Positions 26,319 through 37,816 of a stretch of DNA of 37,816 nucleotides are shown in pieces (position 1 is the first letter of the stretch; each line of letters begins with the position of its first letter). The notes below the pieces were generated by a model that did no database searches, had not been told where the DNA came from, and worked only from the letters and a program-made list of their open reading frames with translations. The DNA lies in contig NW_003157570.1 of assembly GCF_000003605.2 (NCBI RefSeq), positions 1 through 37,816 on the forward strand, in the 5' to 3' direction. The position numbers and the translations under genes are program-made. This stretch comes from Saccoglossus kowalevskii (lineage: Eukaryota > Hemichordata > Enteropneusta > Harrimaniidae).

Positions 26319-27313
26319 TCAATATATGTATAAGTTGTGTGTAGAAGTGAGTAGATAACGTATCATGTCATCTAATCAGTCATCTCAATATATGTATAAG
26401 TTGTGTGTAGAAGTGAGTAGATAACGTATCATGTCATCTAATCAGTCATCTCAATATATGTATAAGTTGTATGTAGAAGTGAGTAGATAACGTATCATGT
26501 CATCTAATCAGTCATCTCAATATATGTATAAGTTGTGTGGAGAAGTGAGCAAATAACGTATTATGTCATCTAATCAGTCATCTCAATATATGTATGAGTT
26601 GTGTGTAGAAGTGAGTAAATAACGCATCATGTCATCTAATCAGTCATCTCAATATATGTATAAGTTGTGTGTAGAAGTGAGTAGATAACGTATCATGTCA
26701 TCTAATCAGTCATCTCAATATATGTATAAGTTGTGTGTAGAAGTGAGTAGATAACGTATCATGTCATCTAATCAGTCATCTCAATATATGTATAAGTTGT
26801 GTGTAGAAGTGAGTATATAACGTATCATGTCATCTAATCAGTCATCTCAATATATGTATAAGTTGTGTGTAGAAGTGAGCAAATAACGTATCATGTCATC
26901 TAATCAGTCATCTCAATATATGTATAAGTTGTGTGTAGAAGTGAGTAAATAACGTATCATGTCATCTAATCAGTCATCTCAATATATGTATAAGTTGTAT
27001 GTAAAAATGAGTAGATAACGTATCATGTCATCTAATCAGTCAGCTCAATATATGTATAAAGTTGTGTGTAGAAGTGAGTAAACAACGTATCATGTCATCT
27101 AATCAGTCATCTCAATATATGTACAAGTTGTGTGTAGAAGTGAGTAGATAACGTATCATGTCATCTAATCAGTCATCTCAATATATGTATGAGTTGTGTG
27201 TAGAAGTGAGTAAATAACGTATCTTGTCATCTAATCAGTCATCTCAATATATGTATATTAAAGTTGTGTGGAGAAGTGAGTAAATAACGTATCATGTCAT
27301 CTAATCAGTCATC

Positions 27314-27643
27314 TCAATATATGGATAAGTTGTGTGTAGAAGTGAGTAAATAACGTATCATGTCATCTAATCAGTCATCTCAATATATGTATAAGTTGTG
27401 TGTAGAAGTGAGTAGATAACGTATCATGTCATCTAATCAGTCATCTCAATATATGTACAAGTTGTGTGTAGAAGTAAGTAAATAACGTATCATGTCATCT
27501 AATCAGTCATCTCAATGTATGTATAAGTTGTGTGTAGAAGTGAGTAGATAACGTATCATGTCATCTAATCAGTCATCTCAATATATGTATGAGTTGTGTG
27601 TGGAAGTGAGTAAATAACGTATCATGTCATCTAATCAGTCATC
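27314..27643 (+). repeat. Truncated nine-monomer unit joined to a 70-bp monomer
   Basis: The T11G monomer (variant base 27324) follows the 70-bp monomer 27244-27313 with no intervening units. In full copies it follows four other monomers. The downstream order is intact: consensus unit, T13C+G31A near 27458-27476, A6G near 27515, then A14G with gtggaag and G36A near 27590-27612. The new junction suggests unequal exchange between two different higher-order lineages. Confidence 0.82.
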
Positions 27644-30301
27644 TCAATATATGTATAAGTTGTGTGTAGAAGTGAGTAGATAACGTATCATGTCATCTAA
27701 TCAGTCATCTCAATATATGTATAAGTTGTGTGTAGAAGTGAGTAGATAACGTATCATGTCATCTAATCAGTCATCTCAATATATGTATAAGTTGTATGTA
27801 GAAGTGAGTAGATAACGTATCATGTCATCTAATCAGTCATCTCAATATATGTATAAGTTGTATGTAGAAGTGAGTAGATAACGTATCATGTCATCTAATC
27901 AGTCATCTCAATATATGTATAAGTTGTGTGTAGAAGTGAGTAGATAACGTATCATGTCATCTAATTAGTCATCTCACTATATGTATAAGTTGTGTGTAGA
28001 AGTGAGTAGATAACGTATCATGTCATCTAATTAGTCATCTCAATATATGTATAAGTTGTGTGTAGAAGTGAGTAGATAACGTATCATGTCATCTAATCAG
28101 TCATCTCAATATATGTATAAGTTGTGTGTAGAAGTGAGTAGATAACGTATCATGTCATCTAATCAGTCATCTCAATATATGTATAAGTTGTGTGTAGAAG
28201 TGAGTAGATAACGTATCATGTCATCTAATCAGTCATCTCAATATATGTATAAGTTGTGTGGAGAAGTAAGTAGATAACGTATCATGTCATCTAATCAGTC
28301 AGCTCAATATATGTATAAGTTGTGTGTAGAAGTGAGTAAATAACGTATCATGTCATCTAATCAGTCATCTCAATATATGTATAAGTTGTGTGTAGAAGTG
28401 AGTAGATAACGTATCATGTCATCTAATCAGTCATCTCAATATATGTATGAGTTGTGTGTAGAAGTGAGTAGATAACGTATCTTGTCATCTAATCAGTCAT
28501 CTCAATATATGTATGAGTTGTGTGTAGAAGTGAGTAAATAACGTATCATGTCATCTAATCAGTCATCTCAATATATGTATATTAAAGTTGTGTGTAGAAG
28601 TGAATAGATAACGTATCATGTCATCTAATCAGTCATCTCAATATATGTATAAGTTGTGTGTAGAAGTGAATAGATAACGTATCATGTCATCTAATCAGTC
28701 ATCTCAATATATGTATAAGTTGTGTGTAGAAGTGAGTAGATAACGTATCATGTCATCTAATCAGTCATCTCAATATATGTATAAGTTGTGTGTAGAAGTG
28801 AGTAGATAACGTATCATGTCATCTAATCAGTCATCTCAATATATGTATAAGTTGTATGTAGAAGTGAGTAGATAACGTATCATGTCATCTAATCAGTCAT
28901 CTCAATATATGTATAAGTTGTGTGTAGAAGTGAGTAGATAACGTATCATGTCATCTAATCAGTCATCTCAATATATGTATAAGTTGTGTGTAGAAGTGAG
29001 TAGATAACGTATCATGTCATCTAATCAGTCATCTCAATATATGTATGAGTTGTGTGTAGAAGTGAGTAAATAACGTATCTTGTCATCTAATCAGTCATCT
29101 CAATATATGTATATTAAAGTTGTGTGGAGAAGTGAGTAAATAACGTATCATGTCATCTAATCAGTCATCTCAATATATGTATAAGTTGTGTGTAGAAGTG
29201 AGTAGATAACGTATCATGTCATCTAATCAGTCATCTCAATATATGTATAAGTTGTGTGTAGAAGTGAGTAAATAACGTATCATGTCATCTAATCAGTCAT
29301 CTCAATATATGTATAAGTTGTGTGTAGAAGTGAGTAAATAACGTATCTTGTCATCTAATCAGTCATCTCAATATATGTATAAGTTGTGTGTAGAAGTGAG
29401 TAGATAACGTATCATGTCATCTAATCAGTCATCTCAATATATGTATATTAAAGTTGTGTGGGAGAAGTGAGTAAATAACGTATCATGTCATCTAATCAGT
29501 CATCTCAATATATGTATAAGTTTGTGTGTAGAAGTGAGTAGATAACGTATCATGTCATCTAATCAGTCATCTCAATATATGTATAAGTTGTGTGTAGAAG
29601 TGAGTAAATAACGTATCTTGTCATCTAATCAGTCATCTCAATATATGTATAAGTTGTGTGTAGAAGTGAGTAGATAACATATCATGTCATCTAATCAGTC
29701 ATCTCACTATATGTATAAGTTGTGTGTAGAAGTGAGTAGATAACGTATCATGTCATCTAATCAGTCATCTCAATATATGTATAAGTTGTGTGTAGAAGTG
29801 AGTAGATAACGTATCATGTCATCTAATTAGTCATCTCACTATATGTATAAGTTGTGTGTAGAAGTGAGTAGATAACGTATCATGTCATCTAATCAGTCAT
29901 CTCAATATATGTATAAGTTGTGTGTAGAAGTGAGTAGATAACGTATCATGTCATCTAATCAGTCATCTCAATATATGTATATTAAAGTTGTGTGGAGAAG
30001 TGAGTAAATAACGTATCATGTCATCTAATCAGTCATCTCAATATATGTATAAGTTGTGTGTAGAAGTGAGTAGATAACGTATCATGTAATCTAATCAGTC
30101 ATCTCAATATATGTATAAGTTGTGTGTAGAAGTGAGTAGATAACGTATCATGTCATCTAATTAGTCATCTCACTATATGTATAAGTTGTGTGTAGAAGTG
30201 AGTAGATAACGTATCATGTCATCTAATCAGTCATCTCAATATATGTATAAGTTGTGTGTAGAAGTGAGTAGATAACGTATCATGTCATCTAATCAGTCAT
30301 C

Positions 30302-33300
30302 TCAATATATGTATGAGTTGTGTGTAGAAGTGAGTAAATATCGTATCATGTCATCTAATCAGTCATCTCAATATGTGTATAAGTTGTGTGTAGAAGTGAG
30401 TAGATAACGTATCATGTCATCGAATCAGTCATCTCAATATATGTATGAGTTGTGTGTAGAAGTGAGTAGATAACGTATCATGTCATCTAATCAGTCATCT
30501 CAATATATGTATAAGTTGTGTGTAGAAGTGAGTAGATAACGTATCATGTCATCTAATCAGTCATCTCAATATATGTATAAGTTGTGTGTAGAAGTGAGTA
30601 AATAACGTATCATGTCATCTAATCAGTCATCTCAATATATGTATAAGTTGTGTGTAGAAGTGAGTAGATAACGTATCATGTCATCTAATCAGTCATCTCA
30701 ATATATGTATGAGTTGTGTGTAGAAGTGAGTAAATATCGTATCATGTCATCTAATCAGTCATCTCAATATGTGTATAAGTTGTGTGTAGAAGTGAGTAGA
30801 TAACGTATCATGTCATCGAATCAGTCATCTCAATATATGTATGAGTTGTGTGTAGAAGTGAGTAGATAACGTATCATGTCATCTAATCAGTCATCTCAAT
30901 ATATGTATAAGTTGTGTGTAGAAGTGAGTAGATAACGTATCATGTCATCTAATCAGTCATCTCAATATATGTATAAGTTGTGTGTAGAAGTGAGTAAATA
31001 ACGTATCATGTCATCTAATCAGTCATCTCAATATATGTATAAGTTGTGTGTAGAAGTGAGTAAATAACGTATCTTGTCATCTAATCAGTCATCTCTATAT
31101 ATGTATAAGTTGTGTGTAGAAGTGAGTAGATAACGTATCATGTCATCTAATCAGTCATCTCAATATATGTATATTAAAGTTGTATGGAGAAGTGAGTAAA
31201 TAACGTATCATGTCATCTAATCAGTCATCTCAATATATGTATAAGTTGTGTGTAGAAGTGAGTAGATAACGTATCATGTCATCTAATCAGTCATCTCAAT
31301 ATATGTATAAGTTGTGTGTAGAAGTGAGTAGATAACGTATCATGTCATCTAATCAGTCATCTCAATATGTGTATAAGTTGTGTGTAGAAGTGAGTAGATA
31401 ACGTATCATGTCATCTAATCAGTCATCTCAATATATGTATAAGTTGTGTGGTGAAGTGAGTAGATAACGTATCATGTCATCTAATCAGTCATCTCAATAT
31501 ATGTATAAGTTGTGTGTAGAAGTGAGTAGATAACGTATCATGTCATCTAATCAGTCATCTCAATATATGTATAAGTTGTGTGTAGAAGTGAGTAGATAAC
31601 GTATCATGTCATCTAATCAGTCATCTCAATATATGTATAAGTTGTGTGTAGAAGTGAGTAGATAACGTATCATGTCATCTAATCAGTCATCTCAATATAT
31701 GTATAAGTTGTGTGTAGAAGTGAGTAGATAACGTATCATGTCATCTAATCAGTCATCTCAATATATGTATAAGTTGTGTGTAGAAGTGAGTAGATAACGT
31801 ATCATGTCATCTAATCAGTCATCTCAATATGTGTATAAGTTGTATGTAGAAGTGAGTAGATAACGTATCATGTCATCTAATCAGTCATCTCAATATATGT
31901 ATAAGTTGTGTGTAGAAGTGAGTAGATAACGTATCATGTCATCTAATCAGTCATCTCAATATATGTATAAGTTGTGTGTAGAAGTGAGTAAATAACATAT
32001 AATGTCATCTAATCAGTCATCTCAATATATGTATAAGTTGTGTGTAGAAGTGAGTAGATAACGTATCATGTCATCTAATCAGTCATCTCAATATATGTAT
32101 GAGTTGTGTGTAGAAGTGAGTAAATATCGTATCATGTCATCTAATCAGTCATCTCAATATGTGTATAAGTTGTGTGTAGAAGTGAGTAGATAACGTATCA
32201 TGTCATCGAATCAGTCATCTCAATAAATGTATGAGTTGTGTGTAGGAAGTGAGTAGATAACGTATCATGTCATCTAATCAGGTCATCTCAATATATGTAT
32301 AAGTTGTGTGTAGAAGTGAGTAGATAACGTATCATGTCATCTAATCAGTCATCTCAATATATGTATAAAGTTGTGTGGAGAAGTGAGTAAATAACGTATC
32401 ATGTCATCTAATCAGTCATCTCAATATATGTATAAGTTGTGTGTAGAAGTGAGTAGATAACGTATCATGTCATCTAATCAGTCATCTCAATATATGTATA
32501 AGTTGTGTGTAGAAGTGAGTAAATAACATACAATGTCATCTAATCAGTCATCTCAATATATGTATAAGTTGTGTGTAGAAGTGAGTAGATAACGTATCAT
32601 GTCATCTAATCAGTCATCTAAATATATGTATGAGTTGTGTGTAGAAGTGAGTAAATATCGTATCATGTCATCTAATCAGTCATCTCAATATGTGTATAAG
32701 TTGTGTGTAGAAGTGAGTAAATAACGTATCTTGTCATCTAATCAGTCATCTCAATATATGTATAAGTTGTGTGTAGAAGTGAGTAGATAACGTATCATGT
32801 CATCTAATCAGTCATCTCAATATATGTATATTAAAGTTGTGTGGAGAAGTGAGTAAATAACGTATCATGTCATCTAATCAGTCATCTCAATATATGTATA
32901 AGTTGTGTGTAGAAGTGAGTAGATAACGTATCATGTCATCTAATCAGTCATCTCAATATATGTATAAGTTGTGTGGAGAAGTGAGTAAATAACGTATCAT
33001 GTCATCTAATCAGTCATCTCAATATATATATAAGTTGTGTGTAGAAGTGAGTAGATAACGTATCATGTCATCTAATCAGTCATCTCAATATATGTATAAG
33101 TTGTGTGTAGAAGTGAGTAGATAACGTATCATGTCATCTAATCAGTCATCTCAATGTATGTATAAGTTGTGTGGAGAAGTGAGTAAATAACGTATCATGT
33201 CATCTAATCAGTCACCTCAATATATGTATAAGTTGTGTGTAGAAGTGAGTAGATAACGTATCATGTCATCTAATCAGTCATCTCAATATATGTATAAGTT

Positions 33301-34140
33301 GTGTGTAGAAGTGAGTAGATAACGTATCATGTCATCTAATCAGTCATCTCAATATATGTATAAGTTGTGTGGTGAAGTGAGTAGATAACGTATCATGTCA
33401 TCTAATCAGTCATCTCAATATATGTATAAGTTGTGTGTAGAAGTGAGTAGATAACGTATCATGTCATCTAATCAGTCATCTCAATATACGTATAAGTTGT
33501 GTGTAGAAGTGAGTAGATAACGTATCATGTCATCTAATCAGTCATCTCAATATATGTATAAGTTGTGTGTAGAAGTGAGTAGATAACGTATCATGTCATC
33601 TAATCAGTCATCTCAATATATGTATAAGTTGTGTGGAGAAGTGAGTAAATAACGTATCATGTCATCTAATCAGTCATCTCAATATATGTATAAGTTGTGT
33701 GTAGAAGTGAGTAGATAACGTATCATGTCATCTAATCAGTCATCTCAATATATGTATAAGTTGTGTGTAGAAGTGAGTAGATAACGTATCATGTCATCTA
33801 ATCAGTCATCTCAATATATGTATAAGTTGTGTGTAGAAGTGAGTAAATAACATATAATGTCATCTAATCAGTCATCTCAATATATGTATAAGTTGTGTGT
33901 AGAAGTGAGTAGATAACGTATCATGTCATCTAATCAGTCATCTCAATATATGTATGAGTTGTGTGTAGAAGTGAGTAAATATCGTATCATGTCATCTAAT
34001 CAGTCATCTCAATATGTGTATAAGTTGTGTGTAGAAGTGAGTAGATAACGTATCATGTCATCGAATCAGTTATCTCAATATATGTATGAGTTGTGTGTAG
34101 AAGTGAGTAGATAACGTATCATGTCATCTAATCAGTCATC
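30302..34140 (+). repeat. Cluster of five three-monomer signatures
   Basis: Five of the nine copies of the A40T / A8G+T55G / A14G signature lie here, starting at 30302, 30698, 32088, 32619 and 33943. Spacings are 396, 1390, 531 and 1324 bp, that is 6, 21, 8 and 20 monomers once 70-bp units and single-base insertions are allowed for. The 396-bp pair is a 6-monomer tandem duplication; the 531-bp pair repeats the 8-monomer spacing seen at 7089/7617 with three extra bases. Between them, five perfect consensus monomers run 31494-31823. Confidence 0.85.
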
Positions 34141-35325
34141 TCAATATATGTATAAGTTGTGTGTAGAAGTGAGTAGATAACGTATCATGTCATCTAATCA
34201 GTCATCTCAATATATGTATAAGTTGTGTGTAGAAGTGAGTAGATAACGTATCATGTCATCTAATCAGTCATCTCAATATATGTATAAGTTGTGTGTAGAA
34301 GTGAGTAAATAACGTATCTTGTCATCTAATCAGTCATCTCAATATATGTATAAGTTGTGTGTAGAAGTGAGTAGATAACGTATCATGTCATCTAATCAGT
34401 CATCTCAATATATGTATATTAAAGTTGTGTGGAGAAGTGAGTAAATAACGTATCATGTCAACTAATCAGTCATCTCAATATATGTATAAGTTGTGTGTAG
34501 AAGTGAGTAGATAACGTATCATGTCATCTAATCAGTCATCTCAATATATGTATAAGTTGTGTGGAGAAGTGAGTAAATAACGTATCATGTCATCTAATCA
34601 GTCATCTCAATATATGTATAAGTTGTGTGTAGAAGTGAGTAGATAACGTATCATGTCATCTAATCAGTCATCTCAATATATGTATAAGTTGTGTGTAAAA
34701 GTGAGTAGATAACGTATCATGTCATCTAATCAGTCATCTCAATATATGTATAAGTTGTGTGTAGAAGTGAGTAGATAACGTATCATGTCATCTAATCAGT
34801 CATCTCAATATATGTATAAGTTGTGTGTAGAAGTGAGTAGATAACGTATCATGTCATCTAATCAGTCATCTCAATATATGTATAAGTTGTGTGTAGAAGT
34901 GAGTAGATAACGTATCATGTCATCTAATCAGTCATCTCAATATATGTATAAGTTGTGTGTAGAAGTGAGTAGATAATGTATCATGTCATCTAATCAGTCA
35001 TCTCAATATATGTATAAGTTGTGTGTAGAAGTGAGTAAATAACGTATCATGTCATCTAATCAGTCATCTCAATATATGTATAAGTTGTGTGTAGAAGTGA
35101 GTAAATAACGTATCATGTCATCTAATCAGTCATCTCAATATATGTATAAGTTGTGTGGAGAAGTGAGTAAATAACGTATCATGTCATCTAATCCGTCATC
35201 TCAATATATGTATAAGTTGTGTGTAGAAGTGAGTAGATAACGTATCATGTCATCTAATCAGTCATCTCAATATATGTATAAGTTGTATGTAGAAGTGAGT
35301 AGATAACGTATCATGTCATCTAATC

Positions 35326-36082
35326 AGTCATCTCAATATATGTATAAGTTGTGTGTAGAAGTGAGTAGATAACGTATCATGTCATCTAATCAGTCATCTC
35401 AATATATGTATAAGTTGTGTGTAGAAGTGAGTAGATAACGTATCATGTCATCTAATTAGTCATCTCACTATATGTATAAGTTGTGTGTAGAAGTGAGTAG
35501 ATAACGTATCATGTCATCTAATTAGTCATCTCAATATATGTATAAGTTGTGTGTAGAAGTGAGTAGATAACGTATCATGTCATCTAATCAGTCATCTCAA
35601 TATATGTATAAGTTGTGTGTAGAAGTGAGTAGATAACGTATCATGTCATCTAATTAGTCATCTCACTATATGTATAAGTTGTGTGTAGAAGTGAGTAGAT
35701 AACGTATCATGTCATCTAATCAGTCATCTCAATATATGTATAAGTTGTGTGTAGAAGTGATTAGATAACGTATCATGTCATCTAATCAGTCATCTCAATA
35801 TATGTATGAGTTGTATGTAGAAGTGAGTAGATAACGTATCATGTCATCTAATCAGTCATCTCAATATATGTATGAGTTGTGTGTAGAAGTGAGTAGATAA
35901 CGTATCATGTCATCTAATCAGTCATCTCAATATATGTATGAGTTGTGTGTAGAAGTGAGTAAATAACGTATCATGTCATCTAATCAGTCATATCAATATG
36001 TGTATCAGTTGTGTGTAGAAGTGAGTAGATAACGTATCATGTCATCTAATTAGTCATCTCACTATATGTATAAGTTGTGTGT
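35326..36082 (+). repeat. Long-range duplicated block (right copy)
   Basis: Partner of 5756-6512 at offset 29570 bp. The offset equals 447 x 66 plus fifteen 70-bp insertions (+60) and a net +8 from single-base indels, so the alignment is in register. All markers listed for the left copy occur in the same order, including G33T at 35761 and A14G+G21A near 35808-35815. Right after the block, this copy has an extra T (gtgttagaag). Confidence 0.92.
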
Positions 36083-37662
36083 TAGAAGTGAGTAAATAAC
36101 GTATCATGTCATCTAATCAGTCATCTCAATATATGTATAAGTTGTGTGTAGAAGTGAGTAGATAACGTATCATGTCATCTAATCAGTCATCTCAATATAT
36201 GTATAAGTTGTGTGGAGAAGTAAGTAGATAACGTATCATGTCATCTAATCAGTCAGCTCAATATATGTATAAGTTGTGTGGAGAAGTGAGTAAATAACGT
36301 ATCATGTCATCTAATCAGTCATCTCAATATATGTATAAGTTGTGTATAGAAGTGAGTAGATAACGTATCATGTCATCTAATCAGTCATCTCAATATATGT
36401 ATAAGTTAAGTGTAGAAGTGAGTAGATAACGTATCATGTCATCTAATCAGTCATCTCAATATATGTATAAGTTGTGTGTAGAAGTGAGTAGATAACGTAT
36501 CATGTCATCTAATCAGTCATCTCAATATATGTATAAGTTGTGTGTAGAAGTGAGTAAATAACGTATCATGTCATCTAATCAGTCATCTCAATATATGTAT
36601 AAGTTGTGTGTAGAAGTGAGTAAATAACGTATCTTGTCATCTAATCAGTCATCTCAATATATGTATAAGTTGTGTGTAGAAGTGAGTAGATAACGTATCA
36701 TGTCATCTAATCAGTCATCTCAATATATGTATATTAAAGTTGTGTGGAGAAGTGAGTAAATAACGTATCATGTCATCTAATCAGTCATCTCAATATATGT
36801 ATAAGTTGTGTGTAGAAGTGAGTAGATAACGTATCATGTAATCTAATCAGTCATCTCAATATATGTATAAGTTGTGTGTAGAAGTGAGTAGATAACGTAT
36901 CATGTCATCTAATTAGTCATCTCACTATATGTATAAGTTGTGTGTAGAAGTGAGTAGATAACGTATCATGTCATCTAATCCGTCATCTCAATATATGTAT
37001 AAGTTGTGTGTAGAAGTGAGTAGATAACGTATCATGTCATCTAATTAGTCATCTCAATATATGTATAAGTTGTGTGTAGAAGTGAGTAGATAACGTATCA
37101 TGTCATCTAATCAGTCATCTCAATATATGTATAAGTTGTGTGTAGAAGTGAGTAGATAACGTATCATGTCATCTAATCAGTCATCTCAATATATGTATAA
37201 GTTGTGTGTAGAAGTGAGTAGATAATGTATCATGTCATCTAATCAGTCATCTCAATATATGTATAAGTTGTGTGTAGAAGTGAGTAAATAACGTATCATG
37301 TCATCTAATCAGTCATCTCAATATATGTATAAGTTGTGTGTAGAAGTGAGTAAATAACGTATCATGTCATCTAATCAGTCATCTCAATATATGTATAAGT
37401 TGTGTGGAGAAGTGAGTAAATAACGTATCATGTCATCTAATCCGTCATCTCAATATATGTATAAGTTGTGTGTAGAAGTGAGTAGATAACGTATCATGTC
37501 ATCTAATCAGTCATCTCAATATATGTATAAGTTGTGTGTAGAAGTGAGTAGATAACGTATCATGTCATCTAATCAGTCATCTCAATATATGTATAAGTTG
37601 TGTGGAGAAGTGAGTAGATAACGTATCATGTCATCTAATCAGTCATCTCAATATATGTATGA

Positions 37663-37816
37663 ACCTTGTCGACAGTGAATGCGTGTTTAAAGTACGCCCT
37701 CTATTCAACGTGCCTCTCGATGCCCACAACATAGCATTACACACCATGCGAATTTGCTCAAAAATAAATATCAATGAAACCTAAGGCTGGTGGGAAGTCA
37801 CAGAATATATATTTTA
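37663..37816. other. Unique flank at right end of satellite
   Basis: After 37662 similarity to the monomer stops within one base. The last partial unit reads to monomer position 15, with A14G, and the sequence continues as accttgtcgac. The 154 bp are about 40% GC and contain no monomer. I recognise no tRNA, terminal repeat or protein domain in them. Forward frames close quickly: one is open only from 37663 to the TAG near 37732. On the minus strand one frame is open from 37780 down to a TGA in the array at 37643, with an ATG at 37747 giving 34 codons; this is too short and featureless to call a gene. An A-rich stretch lies near 37760-37769, and the window ends in an AT run (atatatatttta). Confidence 0.85.

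Larger units (their letters stand above)
1..37662. repeat. Satellite DNA array, 66-bp monomer, about 569 complete copies
   Basis: The same 66-bp unit repeats head to tail, in one orientation, from base 1 to an abrupt end at 37662. Complete units run 5-37647; the last, at 37648-37662, is cut after 15 bp. The unit count closes exactly: 568 x 66 plus 20 four-base insertions, 11 single-base insertions and 2 single-base deletions equals the 37577 bases between unit starts 71 and 37648. The consensus is A22 T23 G13 C8, about 32% GC, with G exceeding C on this strand. Most monomers differ from consensus by none to three bases. Every frame of the consensus has a stop on both strands, so I see no coding role. 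Such arrays typically form eukaryotic constitutive heterochromatin; that location is inferred. The first four bases (tcac rather than catc) suggest a one-base deletion or a ragged sequence end. Confidence 0.98.

Noticed and set aside
1-37662. CRISPR array (regular repeats with variable spacers).
   Set aside because: The whole 66-bp unit is conserved; there is no alternation of constant repeat and unique spacer, and no cas-like gene.
1-37662. Satellite-encoded hammerhead ribozyme, as known from some animal satellites.
   Set aside because: The reverse strand has CTGATTAGATGA, but the required contiguous CTGATGA core and the GAAA element are absent on both strands of the consensus.
1-37662. Telomeric repeat or CENP-B box within the monomer.
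   Set aside because: No short G-rich telomere motif and nothing resembling the CENP-B box is present; the GT-rich stretch ttgtgtgtag is not a tandem telomere unit.
37643-37780. Minus-strand open frame from the flank into the array, 34 codons from an ATG at 37747.
   Set aside because: It is short, ends inside satellite sequence and has no motif I can name. It could be a remnant of a mobile element, but the sequence alone does not support that.

Overview
This window is one satellite DNA array with a short unique flank at its right end. Positions 1-37662 are a head-to-tail tandem repeat with a 66-bp monomer. All copies are in the same orientation, and I see no gene, transposon, inversion or spacer interrupting them. 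Taking the monomer as starting at the TCAATATATG motif, complete monomers run from 5 to 37647 and number 569. This count closes arithmetically: between the unit starts at 71 and 37648 there are 37577 bases, which equals 568 x 66 plus 20 monomers with a 4-bp insertion (+80), 11 one-base insertions and 2 one-base deletions. The array is already under way at base 1, so its true left end is not seen. Only 37663-37816 (154 bp, about 40% GC against 32% for the monomer) is non-repetitive.

An uninterrupted satellite of this length with short monomers points to a eukaryotic nuclear genome, probably heterochromatin (centromeric, pericentromeric, subtelomeric or sex-chromosome). Nothing here (no coding gene, rRNA, tRNA or recognisable transposon domain) fixes the taxon, and I do not recognise the monomer as a named satellite.

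The array is not a homogeneous string. A few dozen recurring substitutions and one 4-bp insertion act as barcodes and reveal multi-monomer duplications. At the left, a 22-monomer (1460 bp) and a 32-monomer (2120 bp) periodicity overlap. A block around 1416-2110 recurs at 15301-15995. A block of about 757 bp at 5756-6512 recurs with no visible difference at 35326-36082, 447 monomers away. A 9-monomer (594 bp) higher-order unit is tandemly duplicated at 13700-14886 and recurs at 8871, 20246 and 25725, with a partial copy at 27314. A block at 16422-17290 recurs at 23492-24360. A 3-monomer signature appears nine times between 7089 and 34140. A 5-monomer signature appears at 5169, 10591 and 11519. 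This patchwork fits repeated unequal exchange or segmental amplification inside one array.

The monomer is effectively non-coding: all six frames of the consensus contain a stop. It has internal traces of shorter 10-bp and 12-bp repeats, one CpG, and one AGATAA (GATA-type) hexamer that a common variant removes. I found no CRISPR array, ribozyme core, telomeric repeat or convincing promoter. The result is a well-resolved satellite with layered higher-order structure and an abrupt right boundary, not a protein-coding system.

Monomer numbering used throughout: position 1 is the first T of TCAATATATG, and 137-202 is a perfect consensus copy.
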